A stretch of 64,000 bases of DNA, taken from contig NW_026947502.1 of the NCBI RefSeq assembly GCF_034190915.1, positions 36,796,785 through 36,860,784 on the forward strand. Reading direction: 5' to 3'. Shown here in pieces: positions 1 through 10,365 of this stretch. A program made the translations under genes and the position numbers. The notes under the pieces were generated by a model. It did no database searches. It was not told the origin of the DNA and saw nothing but the letters and a program-made list of their open reading frames with translations. Positions within the stretch are counted from its first letter, which is position 1. Each line of letters begins with the position of its first letter. Origin of the DNA: Cavia porcellus (taxonomy: Eukaryota; Chordata; Mammalia; Rodentia; Caviidae).

Positions 1-1537
1 TTTCAAGCCACAGCCACTCAGTGGGGCCTGGGTGTGTTCTCTGCCCAGGGTTGTCATTATGCTTATAGCACTGTTATTCAACATTCTGGTCTTCATTATC
101 TATATGGATTACCTTCTGCCAGTGCACTCCTTAGCTGGTTCCGTCGTCCATTCTGCAGGCCTCTGCCTTGGTTGGGTTTTCCTTCCATCTCAAGTCACTG
201 TGCAGAGTCTGGAATACCTCTAGGCTGCAAGTCTCAAGTCAGCTTTTCAGGGGATTTTCCTTTTTATGAGGATTCCGCCAGTGATAGCCCGTTGGGTAAG
301 CATGACTATCCATTGGACATACCTAGAATCATGACTTCCTTCCTTATCCTAAAAGGCACGGTAAATATAACAACTTTTGGAGGGATGGAGTAGGAGGACA
401 GGAGGAATTGACGTGGGGTTTTAGAAAACAAAAAGACAGAAAAATGCCTTTTGCGTCTGTCGTCTTCCTCCTCCAAATAATCCTGATCTAATAATCCTGA
501 TCTAAACATGAGCAAAATGTCAGACCAGTCCCAGCTAAGGAGTAGTCTACAAATACCTGACCAGTATTCTCCAAAGCGGTCAGTCCTCGGGAACAAGAAA
601 GGTCTCAGAAACGGTCACAGCCGAAAGGAAACGTGATAACTAAATGTAATCCAGCATCCTGGACAGGGTCCTGGAACAGAAAAAGAACACCTGGTGAAAC
701 CTAAGAAAATCTGAATATAGCTAACCTCCGCGAATATGTTAATCACAAGAGCTGGCTTGCTAACTGTGACTGTACACCATACCAATGTGAGAAGTAAGAA
801 ATAAGGAAATGGGATACAGATCACTTAGTGACAACTGGGAATTTTACTGTAAATCTAAAATTGTTCTAAAGTAAAATGTGGATTAAAAGTAAAAAGATGG
901 GCTCTGAGGTACAGCCCTGTCCTACTTGTGAGGCTCTGCTCAGCTGGCTAATACACTGTCCTCCTTTTATAGAAACCGTAAACACCCTCTCCTCTTCCCT
1001 AAAAGGGTTTTGGTACTTTAGGGACAAGTATACATTGGTTTTTATTGTTTCTCCTGATCCAGGTGGCAACTTTTATGACTCCCGTGCTATGCAGTAATGA
1101 GGTCCTCATAGGGAACGGCTTGCTCAAGGTCACCAGATGGAGCCCAGCCAGGTGGGTGTGGAGCCCTTCTTGTTTACTTCTCCCAGTGCTGTTAGAGGCT
1201 GGGCAAGAAAACAGCACAGGTGAATTCAGATACGCTCCATTGAATGTGTGTTAACTAGTACCTGCCACATCCTGTACTGTACGTGTTGGGAAACTAAGAC
1301 AGAAATGGGTCAATTCCCTGCTCAAGGACCAGGAGGTGTAGTTGGGGAGAGACTAGATTTGTATGCAATTTAGAGGGAAGAAGCAGTGTGGCTTGGCAGG
1401 TGTGGGCAGGACACTGAGGGACGACTCATACATATCACAGCGGGTACGAGGTGGTTATAGGGCCTCAGAGAAAATCTGACCCTGAGGTGCAGGTGAAGCC
1501 TGCTAGGGAGCATGTGCTTAGTTCCACAAGGCCCTGC
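1..1537. other. unassigned non-coding DNA
   Basis: I recognise no exon, repeat family or RNA gene here. The open frames are short (up to about 119 codons), overlap each other on both strands and have no recognisable domains. An 11-base unit (taatcctgatc) occurs twice in tandem near 479-502. Composition is mixed, with few CpG. Confidence 0.5.
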
Positions 1538-1665
1538 TGTGTCTGATTTCTTTTTTCTTTCTTTTTTTTTTTTTTCGGTACTGGGGATCGAACTCACGAC
1601 CGCCTGCTTGCAAGGCAGGTGCTTATGCCGCTGAGCTAAATCCCCTACCCTGTGTCTGATTTCTT
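1538..1665 (-). mobile_element. ID SINE (tRNA-Ala derived) with target-site duplication
   Basis: On the minus strand the element reads as a tRNA-like head (GGATTTAGCTCAG box A, GAGTTCGATCCC box B) followed by an A-rich tail, seen here as a T-run at the left end. The element proper is 1553-1650. The 15-base duplication tgtgtctgatttctt lies at 1538-1552 and 1651-1665 with no mismatch, which shows L1-mediated insertion and a fairly recent age. Confidence 0.93.
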
Positions 1666-2181
1666 ACAGCTTCAAGAATTCTTGTGAAAACGTACTTGTT
1701 CCAGCAGTGGAACTTCCCTGAAGTCAGTTTTCTTGGCAGTGTGTGAATCTTACTTTCAGTGGTCCAGTTTTTGTGAGAACATGAAAGGACTTTGACATAC
1801 CCCAATAGTAAAGTTGTATTCCAAGCAGCTTGGCTTCTTCCTGTATCTCCGAGGTATGAATGGAGAAGGGAGATTTGTGTGGAATTTTCTGGGCTGTAAA
1901 ATATGTTGACACTCCTAGCAGAGCAGGGACAGCCCTGAGTTTTCTGTTTATGTGGTAAGTACTTATTAGTGTACTGGAACAATGAAGCTTAGGGGAGATC
2001 TCATAGTCTTTGCTGTAAAGACCAAGGCACTTTTCCTTTAGGTGTGAACCATACCCAGGCGGCACTCCCTGGGCCCCCTTTCTCCCTGGAGAGGTTAATA
2101 ATCCATACTCTTTTTAGGTCGTCAGGCCTTGAAAGCACAATACAGCACCCATTTTACAAACAGAGAATTTTTTTCTTTCTT
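1666..2181. other. unassigned non-coding DNA
   Basis: No gene, exon or repeat recognised. Two overlapping minus-strand open frames of 113 and 119 codons cross this stretch. Neither resembles a known protein, and both run into or beside SINE sequence. Confidence 0.45.
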
Positions 2182-2315
2182 AAAAGTCACTGCATCGGGG
2201 CTGGGGATTTAGCTCAGTAGCATAAGCACCTGCCTTGCAAGCAGGCGGTCGTGAGTTCAATCCCTGGTACCGATAAAAAAGAAAAAGACAAAAAAAAAAA
2301 AAAAAGTCACTGCAT
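2182..2315 (+). mobile_element. ID SINE with target-site duplication
   Basis: The element proper (2196-2301) begins GGGGCTGGGGATTTAGCTCAG, contains box B GAGTTCAATCCC, and ends in GGTACCGATAAAAAAG plus an A-run. The duplication aaaagtcactgcat is identical at 2182-2195 and 2302-2315. It belongs to the same subfamily as the copies near 1.6, 6.4, 14.2, 15.3, 34.7 and 41.8 kb. Confidence 0.95.
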
Positions 2316-2381
2316 TAGAAAAGCAATTTCTCAATGTAGAGATTCCAAATCAGTTGTCTGTGCCCTTTCTTCTCTGTCTCT

Positions 2382-2487
2382 CTTTTGAGATGGGCCCTTG
2401 ATATGTTGTCTAGGCTGGCCTTCAACTTTTGCCTTAGCTTTGCATGTAAGCTGTAATTGCAAGCGTGCTCCACTGTTCCTGGCTCTT
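2382..2487 (-). repeat. degenerate B1-like SINE fragment
   Basis: The plus strand reads gagatgggcccttgatatg, then aggctggccttcaact, then aattgcaagcgtgctccac, matching the reverse complement of a B1 body. It is strongly diverged and lacks clear ends, so it is an old copy. Confidence 0.55.
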
Positions 2488-2774
2488 TCTAGTTTCCTAA
2501 ACAGCTTCCCACATCCCTTTCCAAGGAGTAGCCAGCAGCCACCCGCTGGGCCCGCTTCCCTCTCCGATTGCTGCCTTCCCTTCTCACACTGGAAGCTCCT
2601 TCTCTCAAAGACTTGTCCAGGCTATATTCTGAGTATTGATACCCTTCCTTCACAGCCACTGTCCTAGGCACAGAATTCAAGCCACTTGCTTGGCTTTATT
2701 TAGCACCTAGTGTGGCCTTTTCGGCTGCAAAGCACCAAGAAATGCTGAGCCATCAGGGGAAACTGGCCTTTTTT

Positions 2775-2924
2775 GTGTGTGTTTTTGAGACAGGATCTCA
2801 CTGTGCAGTCAGGCTGGCCTTGGGCTCACTTTGTAGCCAAATTGGTCTTGAACTTGCAGCGATCCTCCTTCCCCAGCCTCCCAAGTGCTGGGATTACAGG
2901 AATGCACCACCATGTCCAGCTCAG
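2775..2924 (-). mobile_element. B1-family SINE
   Basis: Reverse-complement B1: gagacaggatctcactgtg, caggctggccttgggctcac, then cccaagtgctgggattacag, ending accatgtccagctc. The T-rich start marks the A-tail of a minus-strand insertion. The repeated 'ggcc/ggtcttgaactt' core shows the internal duplication typical of rodent B1. Confidence 0.93.
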
Positions 2925-3084
2925 AAATTGGTCTTTTATAGCTTCTTCCTTTGTGAGCCTTCTCAACTCTTGTGGAATGGCCCTTGCATATAGGAGAAGA
3001 CTGAAAAGACAGTGTTTTCCCCACTATGTGCATAGGAATCTATCAGGGAAAGAGGCAACTTGAAACTAGAAAGGAGACTGCAAA

Positions 3085-3178
3085 AGCGAGGGATAGATAT
3101 GATCAAAATATGTTATATGTGTGTATGAAGATGCCAGAATGAGATGCATTACTGTGTATAATTAAAATGCACTAAAAA
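3085..3178 (+). repeat. L1 3'-end fragment
   Basis: The run agatatgatcaaaatatg, gtatgaagatgcc, tgtgtataattaaaatgc and a short A-run resembles the terminal 3' UTR of an older rodent L1 subfamily. Assigned from remembered resemblance; no open frame or duplication was found. Confidence 0.45.
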
Positions 3179-4286
3179 AAGGCAGTGTGGAGGTAAGCTT
3201 ACCATGATTGAGGAAGGAAAAGTATCTAATATGACTTTAAGAAGCTCAATCTGGAGGGAGTCTCACAAAGATGGTGGATCAGTAAGCAGCAGCGTATAGA
3301 GGCTTTCTGAGAGTGACAGCTCAGATTCCAGAATAAAATATCTTGGAGAGGTCAAGACAGAGGGAGATGGACCCTCTCGACCCAGGAAGAAACTAAAGGG
3401 AAAAGAGCTGGTCAAACATACAGTCCCAGGGCTACCATTGGAGCAGCTAAGATTAGTGGCCATGGCACTCTGCTGGAATGGACTGAACTCACACCACCTC
3501 AACTTGCCAGAGCTGCTGGAATCCGCACTGCCCTGATTTTCTGGAGCCACCCAAACTTGCGCCACTGTGACTTGCCAGAGTTGTGATTGCACTGAAGTTG
3601 GAGGCTGGCAAGTCCAATGGAGAACAGAGCCAGTGTGGAGACCTGTGTTAATCCACAGTGAGTGCAGGGAATATGACCCTCTCACAGGAAAGGGGCAACC
3701 AACTGGATGACATGTTGGAATCTGGCAAGACGGGCAGGAACAAAGAATGGCAATATCCTCAGTCAATTGCCCCCTACGCAGAGCAGATGGGTGGGATCTG
3801 CTTGGCCTGGGTCATGCCCCCAGCCACAACCCAATAAGTCGTCCCAAACCAATTCCATATGCATGACACACACCAACATGGAGAAGGCCCCTGCAGGTTG
3901 ACTGGTCTGGAGGGGAGGGGCCAGCATATGCTGCCCCTGCTTGCACCTCAATGACCAACAGCAAACTGAAGAGGGCAGAAATCCCTAGCCAGCATGCTTC
4001 AGAAGAACCATAACCAACAAGGAAAGGGGCTGGGACCTCTACTATACACCTGTATGGAAGAAACCAAAAACATGACAAGAGAAAGAAATAAGAAAAAGTC
4101 GCATTCCCCAGCCCTGAGAACATTGATCCAGGAGAGGTAAATACAAAAGAGACTGAGGGCAGCAAACATGCAATATCAGACACAGCATCAGTGAACATAA
4201 AGAGATATCTTTAGGACCTCATTGATGAGCTCAAAAGTGAAATATTAATTCAAATAAAGCAAGATATAAGTAGATTAAAAAAAGAA

Positions 4287-5196
4287 ATGCTAAGCACCTC
4301 TCAAGAAGACACAGATGGAAAAATGGAGGAACACAAAAAAAGGAGAGAAACTTTTGATGAAGAATATAGAGAAAACCTAGAATACATGAAGCAGGTTCAA
4401 AGAGATTACCAGGAAATTAAAAACTCCATTGAAATCTGGCAAAACTGCTTGAAAAAAACTAAGGATAGACTATCAAAACTTGAAGACCAGTTTGCAATTT
4501 GTGATCATGAAAGGAAAGATCTCTTAAAAATAACAAGGAAAAAGGAAGTAACAACACAAAGGTGATAGCAGAATCTATGACTTAAGAATAATCCAGCTGA
4601 AAATCTAGATAAAAAAAAGAATAAAAAATATGAATGAAGAAGCAGGGATAAAAACAAAGGAAATACAAAGGCTATTCACAGAAATAATTAAGGGAAACTT
4701 CCCCAGCATAGGAAAAGGAAATGATATTCAGATGTATGAGGCATGTAGAACTCCAGCCACCTACACCCAAAACAGACCTACACCCAGACATATAATAATC
4801 AAGATCACAGAAATTCTGTATAAGAATATAATATTAAAAGTCATCAGAGAAAAGAAACAGATCTCCTATAAAGGAAAACCCATCAAAATCATGGCAGACT
4901 TCTTGATACAGACCATTAAATCAAGAAGAGCTTGGAGCAAAGTATTCCAAACTCTGAAAGAAAATAACCCCCAGCCCAGATTGATGTACCCTGAAAAACT
5001 GTCTCTAGAAATTAATGGAGAAACAAAATGCTTCCATGACAAAGAGGAACTGGGGGAATTCGCAACCATCAATCCAACCAAACAGAGAATACTGAAGGAC
5101 ATTATATATAGAGAGATAAAAACCCCAGGATATCAAGAACAGTGTCAGAGAGGCCTCAATGAATGGGGCAGACAGTGGATTGAAGAAGAAAAGTAG
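4287..5196 (+). pseudogene. L1 ORF1 pseudogene (copy A)
   Basis: This encodes the RNA-binding ORF1 protein of LINE-1, which forms trimers and coats L1 RNA. The first open segment (4287-4565, 92 residues) is rich in Lys/Glu heptads and is the coiled coil (SIEIWQNCLKKTKDRLSKLE). A stop at 4563-4565 and a short gap separate it from the second segment (4630-5196, 188 residues). That segment carries the RRM-like part (RLFTEIIKGNFPS, PRHIIIKI) and the C-terminal domain (YKGKPIKIMADF, QPRLMYPEKLSLEINGETK). The order matches functional ORF1 proteins, but the break makes it non-functional. ORF2 does not follow as it would in a complete L1. Confidence 0.9.
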
Positions 5197-5279
5197 ACAA
5201 CCAATGGCAGAATAATAGCGTAGCAGAAATGAGGCATAGAATGTTGGCTATAATCTCTAACATAGATGGCCTTGATACA

Positions 5280-5307
5280 CTAAAAAAAAAAAAAAAAAAA
5301 AAAAAAC
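5280..5307 (+). repeat. A-homopolymer inside the L1 copy
   Basis: A run of A residues replaces the short A-rich segment near the start of ORF2. The same place is A-expanded in copy B (about 8754-8768), so the expansion may predate or recur in this lineage. Confidence 0.9.
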
Positions 5308-6420
5308 AGGCAGAGTAGATCAGGAGGTAGGGTCCACCAAGACGCTCTGTATAGGAAATATAAATAAAGGGTTTTATGGACCAAAAATCAAATATGAGAA
5401 AAGCAATGCTCTATGTGACAGGGAACCAGAGAAAAATAGGGGCAACTTGACCAGCACCTGCGGATAGATTGGAAAGACAGGATACTTATGTGCAGTAGAG
5501 AGCTACTTAACTGTAATGAAGGAAAACCTTGGTAAAGGAATACAACTTGAGATCAAGTCCAGGAGTGAGAAGGTTCAGACCCACTTAGGTAAATAGTAGG
5601 TTGCCCCCCGCCAATATAAAAACTGAGAGAGTTGCTGGGACCCAAAATGAGCAGTGCACCCTGTGGGAGTGAAAGAGGAAGAATTGTCTAAAAAGGAAGG
5701 CAGAGGATATTGTTAATAGTGTATCAGGATTTAAAACCCATGTTACTCACTCTGCTCTGTTTAGATGGATTATATTCTGCTCCAGTTTGTCTACTTGTAC
5801 TAGATTTGAGGGCACAGACAGCTGTCCTGAAAATAGCAGGATATAGTATAGTAATCACTCTTAATTTCCTATTAACTTAATCTGAAGCCCTGTATAACTT
5901 ACACTGTTTTATCATGACTGATTTTAGTTGAATCTGGTTTGTTGGATTGCTGTTTTGCATTGACAGATTTTATTCAAATCTGTTATGATTGATAGCATCA
6001 CATCTGAGAGTATAGGCAACTACACTGAGGATGACAAGATTCACTAGGATATCCGCTCTGGTTTGATTATTACTGGCTTTTGAAGTTTTACACTGTCTAC
6101 AATGTTTTGCTTTTATTAACATTGTTATGTAATGATATATTCAATTATACTATGCCTGATGATGTAGACAATTCTATTGAAGATAAAAACAGACAACAGA
6201 GTAACCACTGTAGAATACCTTGTACTGTGGTTTTATATGGTTTTTCATTTCATGTTTTTATAGGAATTTGTTTTGTTTTGTCTTGCTTTGTTTCGTTTTT
6301 CCTCTAATACAGAAAGGATAGAAATACATGTAGAGATTCATGCATGTGTAGAACTTATAAACAATTTATGAGAACTGATCATATAACGCATGATGAAATG
6401 AACAACTACTTTAAAGAAAA

Positions 6421-6557
6421 AGAGACACTACAGGGGCTGGGGATTTAGCTCAGTGGCATAAGCGCCTGCCTTGCAAGCAGGCAGTCGTCAGTTTGATCCC
6501 TGGTACCGATAAAAAGAAAAAAGCCAAAAAAAAAAAAAAAAAACAGAGACACTACAG
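6421..6557 (+). mobile_element. ID SINE inserted in the 3' UTR of L1 copy A
   Basis: The element proper is 6434-6544, with head ggggctggggatttagctc, anticodon-arm cctgccttgcaagcagg, and tail gataaaaagaaaaaagcc plus A-run. The duplication agagacactacag at 6421-6433 and 6545-6557 is perfect. It is younger than the host L1. Confidence 0.95.
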
Positions 6558-6958
6558 TACCCAGTGTGGATTCTGTAGCATCATAAAGTGAAATCCAGCA
6601 ATTTTAGCCTGTTTTTTTTGTTTAATTTCAACATACATGAAGGTATGGACAGCTATTTTGAGGAGAATAAGAATCACTATGACAGCCATTGTTGACTTCC
6701 CCATTGTCTGATCCCAAAGACCTAAAATGCCTTCCTCGTCTTGTTCAGATCAGTTCTATACTATGTTGTTTCATGTGAATTTTCTGTATATGAAGATATG
6801 GACAAATATTTGGAAGAAAACAAGAGACAATGTGATAGTGAAGATCTCTGATTGTCTTGCTTTGAAATTTATGTCTCTTACATTGCTTTCTTATATTCTG
6901 TTTTGTTGTGTTTAATTTTACCCTCTTTAAAATAAAAAAAAAAAGAAACTCAATCTGG

Positions 6959-7195
6959 AGAGCCAGCAGATCTGCCTCTGCCTGCTGGGTGCCAACACTA
7001 CAAGACCCTTTCTTATGGGCACCAAGAACAGGCAAAGAGAGCCGGCAGATCTGCTTCTACCTTCTGGGTACTGCCCCAAGAAGGCCCAATTCTGCCAGCA
7101 GCCAGCATGAGCAGGAGAACCAGCAGATCCGCTCCACCTGCAAGGAGCAGCCACTGGAAGGCCCATTCCTGCAAGCAGCCAGTAGGTGCAGGGAC
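6959..7195 (+). repeat. 78-base monomers in L1 5' UTR
   Basis: The motif agagccagcagatctgc occurs at 6959, again (one change) at 7037 and as agaaccagcagatccgc at 7115, an exact spacing of 78. Weaker traces follow near 7195. L1 5' UTR monomers of other rodents act as internal promoters; that role here is inference. Confidence 0.75.
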
Positions 7196-7851
7196 AGACA
7201 GCCAGGTAAGCCCTGTGCACCTGTAGGCCACCATTGGAGACCCTTGGCTCCTTCAGGCAGCCATCACCCAATAGCAGAATCAAACAAATACACCCCTGTG
7301 TGTCTGCTACCATTGTGGGAGTCCCAGTGTAGACACACAGGCTGAGAGAAGCAGCCCCACCTTCGTGCACCCCTGATCATCAGAGAAGCCCCAGTATAGC
7401 TGCATAGGTCTGGAGAAATCTGCTCCATGTCCTGTTACCTCCCTGTAAATCTGGGGTTAGAGGAACCCAGGTGCCTGTCCCATCCCCCTACGCCATTGAG
7501 GGCCAGCCAGTGTGGGAAGTGCCTGGCGCCCCACAACCAGCCTGCTAGCAAGAACCCAGGAGAATGTTAAGATAAAGGAGCAAAAGGCAACCTCAGACCT
7601 CCAGCTCACACAGAACAAATCTAGGAGATACAGTCATGGAATAAAATGGAAGTCACACACCTGAAATCTCTGCAAGGATAGCAACTGAAGTAAGGATACA
7701 ACTCCATGAGATTGCAAAATCAGTCAAATCAGAAATAATGTCTCAGCTAAAAGAAGAAATCACAAACATAATGAAAGAATTGCTCAGCTTGTCTAAAGAA
7801 GACATAGACAAAAAAAAAAAGAGTAGCGGGGGAAAATGATGGAAACCTTAA

Positions 7852-8648
7852 ATGAATATAGAAAGGAATTACAATGCAGGAAACAGATTCAAAGCTTTAG
7901 AGATGCAGGAAATTAAAAATTCAGTTGAAAGCTGGCAGAACTACTTGAAAGAGACTAAAGATAGACTTTCAAACCTTGAAGATAGAATTGCAGCTAGTGG
8001 TCGTGAAAGGAAAGATCTCTTAAAAACAACACGGAATCAGGAAATAACAACTCAATGGCTGCAAAATGAGGCAAAGAAGCATAATTTAAGAGTGATACGT
8101 GTTGGGAAAGAAGCAGGGGCCAACACAAATGAATTTAAAAGGCTATTTACAAAAGTGATAGAAGAAAACCTCCCCAACATGGGAAATGGATCTGGCACGC
8201 AGATAAGTGAGGCATTTACGACTCCAAGTAGCCGTAACCAAAATAAATCTACACCCAGACTATAATAATCAAGATCCCAGAAATTCAGCACAAGAACAGA
8301 ATATTAAAAGCCATTAGAGAAAAGAGACAGATCACCTATAAAGGAAAACTAGTCAGAATTACAGCAGACTTATCAACACAAACCATCAAGTCAAGAAGAG
8401 TTTGGAGTGAAGTGTTTCAAACTCTGAAAGAAAACAATTTCCAACACAGATTGATCTACCCTGAAAAACTATCTTTCAAAATTGATGGAAAAATAAGATA
8501 CTTCCATGACAAAGAACAACTGAAAGAATTCGTGACCACTAAGCCAACTCTACAGAGAGTGCTAACAAATATTCTTGAGAGAGATAAACGTAGCTATGGC
8601 TCCAGGAACAGCAGCAGAGGAGGCTCGCCAAACAAGAGAGGCAACTGA
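7852..8648 (+). pseudogene. L1 ORF1 pseudogene (copy B)
   Basis: Open segments 7852-8265 (137 residues) and 8412-8648 (78 residues) together cover most of an L1 ORF1 protein. The coiled-coil part contains SVESWQNYLKETKDRLSNLE and DLLKTTRNQEITTQ. The RNA-binding part contains RLFTKVIEENLPN, then after a frame break QTLKENNFQHRLIYPEKLSF and DGKIRYFHDKEQL. The stop near 8265 interrupts the RRM-like region, so the product would be inactive. The C-terminal tail (SRNSSRGGSPNKRGN) is basic and Ser-rich. ORF2 is missing downstream apart from its first ~75 codons. Confidence 0.88.
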
Positions 8649-9194
8649 ATGAAGGGGAAAAGTGGAGGGCCAACAACGTGAGGACAGCAGCACAGAGACA
8701 AACCAGTGTATGCTGGTTGTAACCATTAATGTAGATGGCCTCAGGTCAGCAATAAAAAAAAAAAAAAACACAGGGAGAAGGGATCAAGAAACATGATCCA
8801 TCAATATACTGTATACAAGAAATACATTTGACAGGAAAGGAAATTCATAGACTGAAAGTCAAAGGAGAGAAAACAATTGTTCCATATGACAGGAGGCCAG
8901 AAAAAAAGCAAGAGTAACTTGCCCATCAACTACAGAATGGATAAGAAAGATATGGTATTTTCATGCCTGGAAAGCTACACTGCTATAAAGTAGAATAATC
9001 TCAAGGCTCCTGTACATGGAACCAACTGGAGATCATGTTCATGGGTGAAACAGTTTGCACTCATAAGGGTGAATGCTAGCATAAGAAACAGAAGTTCATG
9101 GAACCCAAAAGCAAAATGGTTATTGTAAGAGAGATAGGGGAGGAAACACCAGGGAGGGAGAAAATGGTAACTACTGTTAATTTCTTATTGTCTT

Positions 9195-9835
9195 GAACTC
9201 TTTTATTGTTTTCACAATTGTTAGATTTGACTTTGTTCGTCTTGCTCTGGTAGATTTTACTCTGTCTGAGGGTAGGGGCAGCTATTTTAAATATAATGGG
9301 ATGTATTATGGTAATTATGGTTTCCTATTATATTGCTTTGAAGTCTTAGAATGCTTTCATTCATTTCTTTAATTGGTTTTATTGTTTTGTTTAATTTTAT
9401 TATGTGTGATGGTATGAAGAGTTATTTTGAAGAAAATGAGACATACAGTAGCCATTGCTGATTTTCTATCATTTTGTTTTGAAGTCCTAACATGCTTTTG
9501 TTCTTCTGTTCTAATTGGTTCTATCCTGTTGTGTTTTATTTTATTTTATTATGTATGAGGTATGGACAACTTTTTTGAGGAAAATGAGATATTATAGTAT
9601 TGTTCATTCCTATTATCTGGTTTTGAAGTCCTGTAATGCTCTCATTCTTTTGAATGGTTTTATACTATTTGTTATGTTTGATATTGTTGTGTGTGAAGGT
9701 ATGCTCAACTGTTTCAAAGGAAACAAGAGACAGTATGGTGGCCACCCTTGATATCTTGTTGTCTTGTAGTGAAGTGCTGTGTTGCTTACATTGTTCTGTT
9801 CTGCTTTGCTTTGTCTTGTTTGGTTTTGTTTTATT
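9195..9835 (+). repeat. tandem ~143-base units in the L1 3' UTR
   Basis: A unit starting at gaagtcct/gaactctt recurs at about 9195, 9340, 9481, 9625 and 9771 (spacings 145, 141, 144, 146). Each unit has a TG/T-rich half (ttggttttattgttttgtt, tattatgtgtgatgg) and a purine-rich half (gaagaaaatgagacatacag). Related units occur in copies A and C and in the L1 3' ends at 15.2 and 58 kb. Confidence 0.85.
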
Positions 9836-9880
9836 CTCATTAAAATTTAAAAATTTTTTAAAAAAAGAAACTCAATCTGG

Positions 9881-10199
9881 CCTCTTGTTGGGCACGCCAA
9901 ATAGTCACAGTTACCCAGATGACTGATAGGAATATAATATGATTTTTAAAGTGGACAGAGATGGGCTAGAAATGGGGAAGAATTTCCTTATGGAAGAAAC
10001 AGTGAGCGATCAATATGTATACGTACGTTTTTGGAAAAAATGTGACTTAGTACCCATTGGTCATAACAGAAGGTATTTTTCTTCTATAACTTATTTTGAT
10101 ATGATTTAATTTCTTTTTACAGTAATTTCATTGCTATTAAAATACATTAAGTCTTGAAAAATAGGCTGTAATTTTAGACTTGACCTGAGGGATAAGTGG
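9881..10199. other. unassigned DNA, pre-insertion flank of the tandem L1 pair
   Basis: No gene seen. The first ~50 bases (cctcttgttgggcacgcc, then tcacagttacccag) continue the host sequence interrupted at 3254 and resemble 11405-11460. Confidence 0.5.
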
Positions 10200-10203
10200 G
10201 TTA

Positions 10204-10365
10204 ACTGGGCATGGTGGTACATGCTTGTAATCCCAGCACTTGGGAGGCTGAGGCAGATGAATTACTACAAGTTTGAGGCCAACCTGGGCCACATAGTGAC
10301 TTTGAGACTAGTTTGAACTCCATAGCAAACACTGTCCCAGAAAAGAAAATAGAAAAAGAAAAAAA
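10204..10365 (+). mobile_element. B1-family SINE
   Basis: It reads ctgggcatggtggtacatg, gtaatcccagcacttggg, gaggccaacctgggccac, then a second copy of that core, ending in an A-rich tail of agaaaatagaaaaagaaaa. The duplicated core is the rodent B1 type. Confidence 0.93.

Larger units (their letters stand above)
3239..6958 (+). mobile_element. ORF1-only LINE-1 (HAL1-like), copy A
   Basis: A LINE-1 derivative with a complete-looking 5' end (GGGAG...AAGATGGTGGATCAG from 3255), a 5' UTR of about 1 kb, a broken ORF1 (4287-5196), and only the first ~230 bases of ORF2 (about 5220-5450). The sequence then jumps straight to the ORF2 end and 3' UTR (gcggatagattgg onward) and finishes in an A-run near 6942. 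Imperfect duplications of 16 bases flank it: aagaagctcaatctgg at 3239-3254 and aagaaactcaatctgg at 6943-6958. The missing ~3.5 kb of ORF2 includes reverse transcriptase, so the element could only move with enzymes supplied by another L1. Copies B (6.96 kb) and C (25.6 kb) have the same junction. Half-L1 (HAL1) elements of this plan are known from mammals; assignment to a named family needs a library search. Confidence 0.85.
6943..9880 (+). mobile_element. ORF1-only LINE-1 (HAL1-like), copy B
   Basis: The second half-L1, directly abutting copy A. It starts at 6959 in a 5' UTR built of 78-base monomers, carries a broken ORF1 (7852-8648), and keeps only the first ~220 bases of ORF2 (about 8700-8920). 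It then jumps at about 8921 to cccatcaactacagaatgg, the end of ORF2. The 3' UTR is a tandem array. Its A-rich end at about 9864 is followed by aagaaactcaatctgg (9865-9880), the third copy of the duplication that also flanks copy A. Its 5' UTR differs from that of copies A and C although the ORF2 deletion point is the same. Confidence 0.85.

Noticed and set aside
1553..2301. tRNA-like sequences as tRNA genes
   Set aside because: Box A and B are present, but the acceptor end does not pair, A-rich tails follow and target duplications flank them; they are ID SINEs.
5280..5307. A-run as the end of a first L1 followed by another element
   Set aside because: L1 sequence continues collinearly across it (start of ORF2) and copy B has a similar A-run at the same place, so it is an internal expansion.
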